A stretch of 8,582 bases of DNA. It comes from an uncultured bacterium. Lineage in GTDB: Bacteria > Actinomycetota > Aquicultoria > SKW223 > CALKMS01. Positions 5,351 to 8,582 of this stretch are shown in pieces. The notes beneath the pieces are model-generated. The model was not told the DNA's origin, made no database searches, and was given only the letters and a program-made list of their open reading frames with translations. A program made the translations under genes and the position numbers. The DNA lies in the NCBI GenBank assembly GCA_938091145.1, contig CALKMS010000080.1, positions 1 to 8,582 on the forward strand. Direction: 5' to 3'. Position 1 is the stretch's first letter. Each line of letters begins with the position of its first letter.

Positions 5351-6460
5351 TTAAAGCTCCTCTTCTGCCAAAATTTTCCCGACAACCACTGTTTCTGAAA
5401 GTTTGGCTATCTCAGCTTTAAAATAAGACTTCCTAAAATAAAGAGCCAGATTGACCAGGCTGATCATCACAGGCACTTCAATTAAAGGTCCGATAACGGT
5501 AGCGAAAGCTTGTTTAGAGTGAATACCAAACAAAGCTATGGCCACTGCTATTGCCAATTCGAAATCATTGCTAGCAGCTGTAAAAGAAACGGCGGTAGCT
5601 TGAGAGTAGTTTGCTTTTAGTTTTTTAGCAAGGTAGAAAGTTAAAAGCCACATAATAGAGAAGTAAAGAATCAGGGGTACAGAAACCCTCACAACATCCA
5701 GGGGAAGTTGAATAATATACTCACCTTTAAGGGAAAACATTACAATAATAGTAAAAAGAAGAGCAAAAAGAGTGACCGGGCTTATTTTAGGAATAAATTT
5801 CTTTTCATACCATTCCTTGCCTTTTAGGTTTAAACCAGCAAATCTGGTTAGCACCCCTACAATAAAAGGAATCCCGAGGTAGATGAAAACTGTTTTAGCT
5901 GATTCAAACATTGAAATGTTAAGATTTAACCCTTTAGCAAAGCCAAGCCAGTTAAGCATTAGGGTTATAAAGAAATAAATGTAAGCAGCGTAAAGTAAGA
6001 CCTGAAAAATGGCGTTAAAGGCAACCAGACCAACTGCCAGTTCGCGGTCACCCTCCGCCAGTTCATTCCAAACAATGACCATAGCAATACAGCGAGCAAG
6101 GCCAACCAGAATTATCCCGGTCATATACTCGGGATAATTCCTTAATAAAAGAACTGCCAGGACAAACATTAAAACCGGGCCAAAAATCCAGTTTTGAAAA
6201 AGGGAAAAAACAAGAAACCTCTTGTTCTTGAAAACTTTTCCCATCTCTTCGTACTTTACTTTAGCCAGCGGCGGATACATCATAAGAATCAATCCAAGAG
6301 CGATTGGAATTGAAGTAGCCCCAACCTGAAGACTGGTTATGAATTGAGTAAAAGAAGGCGAAAAGTAACCGAGAGCAATTCCGAAAGCCATAGCTAAAAA
6401 TATCCACAGGGTTAAAAAACGGTCGAGCAAACTTAATTTTTTTTCTTTTTTATCATTCAT
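5351..6460 (-). CDS. acr3: Acr3 family arsenite efflux transporter
   Basis: 369 residues, about ten membrane helices, typical Acr3 length. It exports As(III) using the membrane gradient. Family landmarks are LILMMYPPLAKVKYEE (58-72), FQNWIFGPVLMF (88-99), the conserved cysteine C124 in GLARCIAMVIVWN, which is needed for arsenite transport in the family, and the TAASNDFELAIA block (294-305) with the conserved Glu E302. Start ATG 6460 has AAGGAG eight bases upstream. It is separated from the 70-residue gene by 106 bp, the largest gap in the operon, and lies 3 bp ahead of the thioredoxin gene. It is the clearest evidence that the whole cluster deals with arsenic. It could also export antimonite. 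Confidence 0.95.
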   Translation of the reverse strand: MNDKKEKKLSLLDRFLTLWIFLAMAFGIALGYFSPSFTQFITSLQVGATSIPIALGLILMMYPPLAKVKYEEMGKVFKNKRFLVFSLFQNWIFGPVLMFVLAVLLLRNYPEYMTGIILVGLARCIAMVIVWNELAEGDRELAVGLVAFNAIFQVLLYAAYIYFFITLMLNWLGFAKGLNLNISMFESAKTVFIYLGIPFIVGVLTRFAGLNLKGKEWYEKKFIPKISPVTLFALLFTIIVMFSLKGEYIIQLPLDVVRVSVPLILYFSIMWLLTFYLAKKLKANYSQATAVSFTAASNDFELAIAVAIALFGIHSKQAFATVIGPLIEVPVMISLVNLALYFRKSYFKAEIAKLSETVVVGKILAEEEL

Positions 6461-6566
6461 GTTCTGTCTCCTTTTCTAACTGTTTCAACTAAATCACTCC
6501 TCAAATAGTGAATCTTTTGATTCTCTTCCTAAGGAAAGTGCTGACTTTAAAAATGTTCTCAAAATT

Positions 6567-6779
6567 CTACTTTGAGCTATTTTTAGGTTCCGCTTTGAGC
6601 TTTGCTTTCAGTGCTTGAGCTGTTTCAGGACCGCAAGGTGGCTTTAAGCGCTCTTCAATTTTTTCTTCAAAATATTCTTTTAAGAAAGCTAAAGCTTCTT
6701 CTTTGTCCTGATCAATTAAGATTTGCAAAACTCTAAGTATCTCTTTTTCACTTAAGTGAACAACTAACTCTTTTTTCAA
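6567..6779 (-). CDS. Unrecognised small acidic/basic helical protein (70 residues)
   Basis: TTG start at 6779, directly after the TAA of the CHRC protein gene. AAAAGGAG lies about 12 bases upstream, a slightly long spacing, and there is no internal ATG. The sequence looks fully helical and highly charged (SEKEILRVLQILI, then KEEALAFLKEYFEEKIEERL), ending in a loop with one cysteine (KPPC49GPE) and a Lys-rich tail. It has no signal or membrane segment, so it is cytosolic. Its place between a thiol-redox protein and Acr3 suggests a helper in thiol or As(III) handling, but a single cysteine is not enough to claim metalloid binding. The family is not recognised. Confidence 0.7.
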   Translation of the reverse strand: MKKELVVHLSEKEILRVLQILIDQDKEEALAFLKEYFEEKIEERLKPPCGPETAQALKAKLKAEPKNSSK

Positions 6780-7025
6780 TTAGTTCTTGCTCTCCTTTTG
6801 AAGAAGTTCCTTCACTTCTTCTACAGTTGGGACTTTGCCTGAAAGGACTACCTTTTCGTTGATTACCAGCGCGGGAGTGAGCATAATTGGGTAATTAAGT
6901 ATTTTGTTGAAATCCTGAACTTCTTCAATCTCTGCTTCAACCCCTAATTGAAAAAGGGCTTCTTTGGTAACTTCTTTTAAAGCATGACAGCGATGACAGC
7001 CAGGACCCAAAACCTTAATTTTCAT
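6780..7025 (-). CDS. Small redox-active disulfide protein, MTH895-type thioredoxin
   Basis: 81 residues from ATG 7025 with an ideal AAGGAGG site seven bases upstream. The fold is the minimal thioredoxin of the small redox-active disulfide protein family: MKIKVLGPGC10-H-R-C13, a strand ending in VEAEIEEV, the cis-proline P51 in TPALVINEKV, and the ending GKVPTVEEVKELL. Glutaredoxin-sized members often accompany ArsP-type permeases in anaerobes. The histidine after the first cysteine (CHRC) is less common than CPKC-like sites. It is cytosolic. It may keep ArsP or ArsR cysteines reduced, hand electrons to CcdA, or chaperone the metalloid to the exporter. It lies 15 bp after the permease gene and abuts the 70-residue gene. 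Confidence 0.87.
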   Translation of the reverse strand: MKIKVLGPGCHRCHALKEVTKEALFQLGVEAEIEEVQDFNKILNYPIMLTPALVINEKVVLSGKVPTVEEVKELLQKESKN

Positions 7026-7040
7026 AATTTCACCTCCTTT

Positions 7041-8093
7041 TTAACTAAAAATTGCTCCAAAAAACATACCGACAAAGGTGGAAAAAATAACTACCAAGCT
7101 TACATAGGTAAGCATTTTTTTAGTGCCAATTATTCTTTGAATGGCAAGCATTGAAGGAAGAGACAGTGCCGGACCAGCAAGAAGCAGTGCTAGAGCCGGT
7201 CCTTTGCTCATTCCCAGCGAAAGAAGCGTTTTAATAATTGGAACTTCAGTTAGAGTAGCAAAATACATTAAAGCACCGGAAAAGGAAGCAATTAAGTTAG
7301 CCTGAAAGCTGTTTGTTCCGACAAAATAAGCTACCCAGGAAGGAGGCAAAATAACTTTTATGATGCCTGCAATGAAAACGCCGATGAGAAGCACTGGGGT
7401 TATAAGCTTAACAAGATACCATGTTTCCGAAAGCCAGTGTCTTACTTCAACTCTTTCAAACCAGAAAAGAGAAGTATACAAAACAAAAAGAATTTCTAAG
7501 CTGACCAACGGCCATTTGTAAACATTAGCTAAGCTGGCAGTAGCCGTTAAAAGGATAGCAACCAGGCCTAACAGAAAGATAAAGCGATGAAAGTCTTTTG
7601 CTTTGGTCTCGCCACCTAAGACAAAGTCTAAAGCATTGGCCTTCTTTTCTCTTTCTTCTTTATAGTAGAGAAGAGCCATAATCAAACCAATTACGGCAGC
7701 AAACAAGACGGCAAAGATAGCTCGAGCTATACCAAGATTAAAGCCAAGCAGCCGAGCTGTATAAACGATAGCTAAAATGTTAATAGCTGGTCCGGAATAA
7801 AGAAAAGCAATGGCCGGTCCAAGGCCAGCTCCGCGGCGGTAAATTCCGCCAAAAAGGGGAAGAACTGTGCAGGAACAAACAGCCAGAATAGCGCCGGAGA
7901 TAGAGGCTACTGAATAAGAAAGGGTCTTATTAGCTTGCGGTCCGAAATACTTCATCACTGACTCTTTGGAGACAAAAGCGGAAATGGCTCCAGCAATAAA
8001 GAAAGCGGGCACTAAGCAAGTAAAGGTATGGTGCCAAACGTAATCAACCAATGCTTGCCAGCCACTCAAAAGAATCGTTTGCCAGGTAATCAT
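7041..8093 (-). CDS. ArsP/YraQ-type permease (COG0701), candidate organoarsenical exporter
   Basis: 350 residues, about eight to ten membrane helices in two repeats split by a hydrophilic loop (about 143-170). Repeat 1 has KESVMKYFGP, then AVC73-S-C75-TVLPLFGGIYRRG and YSGPAINI; repeat 2 has SWVAYFVGTN and LAGPALSLPSM. The CSC-x-x-x-P motif and the GPA repeats define the family. Characterised ArsP members export trivalent methyl- and aryl-arsenicals; other members have no known cargo. The ATG overlaps the arsR stop (ATGA), so it is the first effector made when ArsR is released. The presence of both ArsP-type and Acr3 suggests that organic and inorganic As(III) are both handled. The family is firm; the exact substrate is inferred. 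Confidence 0.85.
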   Translation of the reverse strand: MITWQTILLSGWQALVDYVWHHTFTCLVPAFFIAGAISAFVSKESVMKYFGPQANKTLSYSVASISGAILAVCSCTVLPLFGGIYRRGAGLGPAIAFLYSGPAINILAIVYTARLLGFNLGIARAIFAVLFAAVIGLIMALLYYKEEREKKANALDFVLGGETKAKDFHRFIFLLGLVAILLTATASLANVYKWPLVSLEILFVLYTSLFWFERVEVRHWLSETWYLVKLITPVLLIGVFIAGIIKVILPPSWVAYFVGTNSFQANLIASFSGALMYFATLTEVPIIKTLLSLGMSKGPALALLLAGPALSLPSMLAIQRIIGTKKMLTYVSLVVIFSTFVGMFFGAIFS

Positions 8094-8410
8094 TTGGCTC
8101 TCCTCAGCTCTCGCAAGGTTTCTTGTTCTTCGTTAAGCAACTCAATTAGTATTTCATCAAGAGCTTTCAGAATTTCAGCGAATTTTGGATTGCGTAACCG
8201 GTAGTAAACATAAAAACCTTTCTTTTTCGCTTCCACCACTCCAAAGTGTTTGAGAATAGCTAAGTGCTGGGAGACATTAGCCTGATTTAGTTTAAGGGGA
8301 AGAAGCATTTCACAAACACACCTTTCTCCTTCCTTAAGGAGTTCCAGAATTTTCAATCTTGTGGGATGAGCAAGAGCTTTCAAAATCTCTGCTATTTTTT
8401 CTTCTTTCAA
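8090..8410 (-). CDS. arsR: ArsR/SmtB-family metalloid-responsive repressor
   Basis: 106 residues from TTG 8410. Another TTG at 8419 is in frame, but the AAGGG site touches it; its distance to 8410 (nine bases) is right, so 8410 is preferred. The winged-helix domain shows AHPTRLKILELL (14-25), the As(III)-type site C31-V-C33-E in the helix before the recognition helix, NQANVSQHLAILKHFG (42-57), and a wing with GFYVYYRL. E. coli ArsR uses CVCDLC; here the third cysteine is missing, so two thiols plus another ligand, or only two, would bind As(III). It is the first gene of the operon behind a promoter with an overlapping palindrome, so it is presumably autoregulated: bound without As(III), released with it. 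Confidence 0.93.
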   Translation of the reverse strand: MKEEKIAEILKALAHPTRLKILELLKEGERCVCEMLLPLKLNQANVSQHLAILKHFGVVEAKKKGFYVYYRLRNPKFAEILKALDEILIELLNEEQETLRELRRAK

Positions 8411-8454
8411 TACTATCAACCCTTAGAAAATTTTATTTAGCTCGGTATATATAA

Positions 8455-8466
8455 ATATTCGAATAT
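8455..8466. promoter_or_regulatory. Probable ArsR operator palindrome
   Basis: ATATTCGAATAT is a perfect 12-bp palindrome of the A/T-rich, TTCGAA-centred type bound by ArsR/SmtB repressors. It overlaps the last bases of the proposed -10 and the transcription start of the arsR promoter, so binding would block transcription. It lies about 45 bp before the arsR start codon. No second full copy is seen, although the adjoining sequence (TTTATATATA) is also A/T-rich. Confidence 0.6.
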
Positions 8467-8493
8467 ACTAAAATGATTATATTAAATTGTCAA
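8465..8493 (-). promoter_or_regulatory. Housekeeping-sigma promoter of the arsenic operon
   Basis: On the minus strand a perfect TTGACA (8493-8488) is followed after exactly 17 bases by TAGTAT (8470-8465), which matches TATAAT in four of six bases. Transcription would start near 8458, giving a leader of about 50 bases before arsR. It is the only obvious promoter of the cluster, which is otherwise tightly packed. The remaining stretch 8494-8582 shows no gene or other motif that I can support. Confidence 0.6.
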
Positions 8494-8582
8494 GTTGCTT
8501 GATAACCTCTAACTTATTGGAACGTTTTATATTAACCTGCAATAATCATTAAGATGGGTTTAAATCTCAATATCCTAATTTA

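Noticed and set aside
8476..8481. Perfect TATAAT on the minus strand as the -10 box
   Set aside because: It is only six bases from TTGACA, and no good -35 lies 17 bases upstream of it. TAGTAT at the 17-bp spacing fits better.
1..8582. CRISPR array, tRNA, rRNA, insertion sequence ends
   Set aside because: No regularly spaced repeats, no cloverleaf or rRNA-like sequence and no transposase or paired terminal repeats were seen on either strand.

Overview
The window suggests a low-GC anaerobic bacterium, perhaps an uncultured sediment or subsurface lineage. Strong GGAGG-type ribosome binding sites, a TTGACA-N17-TAGTAT promoter and frequent TTG/GTG starts point to bacteria. The last gene, however, is a homolog of MtrA, a corrinoid protein best known from methanogenic archaea. 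No rRNA or tRNA is present, so a taxon cannot be named.

Right part (about 8500 down to 1666, minus strand): one tightly packed twelve-gene cluster, read right to left. It starts at a promoter whose -10 overlaps a perfect 12-bp palindrome, the likely ArsR operator. The order is: ArsR-family repressor; full-length ArsP/YraQ-type permease with a CSC motif; small redox-disulfide protein (CHRC); unrecognised 70-residue protein; Acr3 arsenite exporter; membrane-anchored thioredoxin (CAPC); CcdA; two homologous half-length permeases; UspA-family protein; two-cluster 4Fe-4S ferredoxin; soluble MtrA-like protein. Junctions are -4 to +24 bp, with three ATGA overlaps, except for a 106-bp gap before acr3. 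This reads as an arsenic/organoarsenic resistance operon with its own redox supply across the membrane (CcdA plus thioredoxin). It ends in an unusual module (half-permease pair, UspA, ferredoxin, corrinoid protein) that may carry out methyl or alkyl chemistry on the metalloid. No arsenate reductase, ArsM or ArsA is visible in the window.

Left part (1 to about 1690, plus strand): a gene graveyard or a poorly assembled stretch. It holds the end of a membrane peptide, an unknown ORF with an ATT start and one frameshift, a hairpin-rich segment resembling an integron attC site, and a GyrI-like gene broken by two +1 shifts in poly-A runs. These are followed by tiny ATGA-linked ORFs and the motif-I tail of a DNA methyltransferase, which runs head-on into the 3' end of the MtrA gene. 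All three frameshifts have the same sign (one extra base in A-rich DNA). They may therefore be sequencing errors, although the neighbouring arsenic operon is intact throughout.
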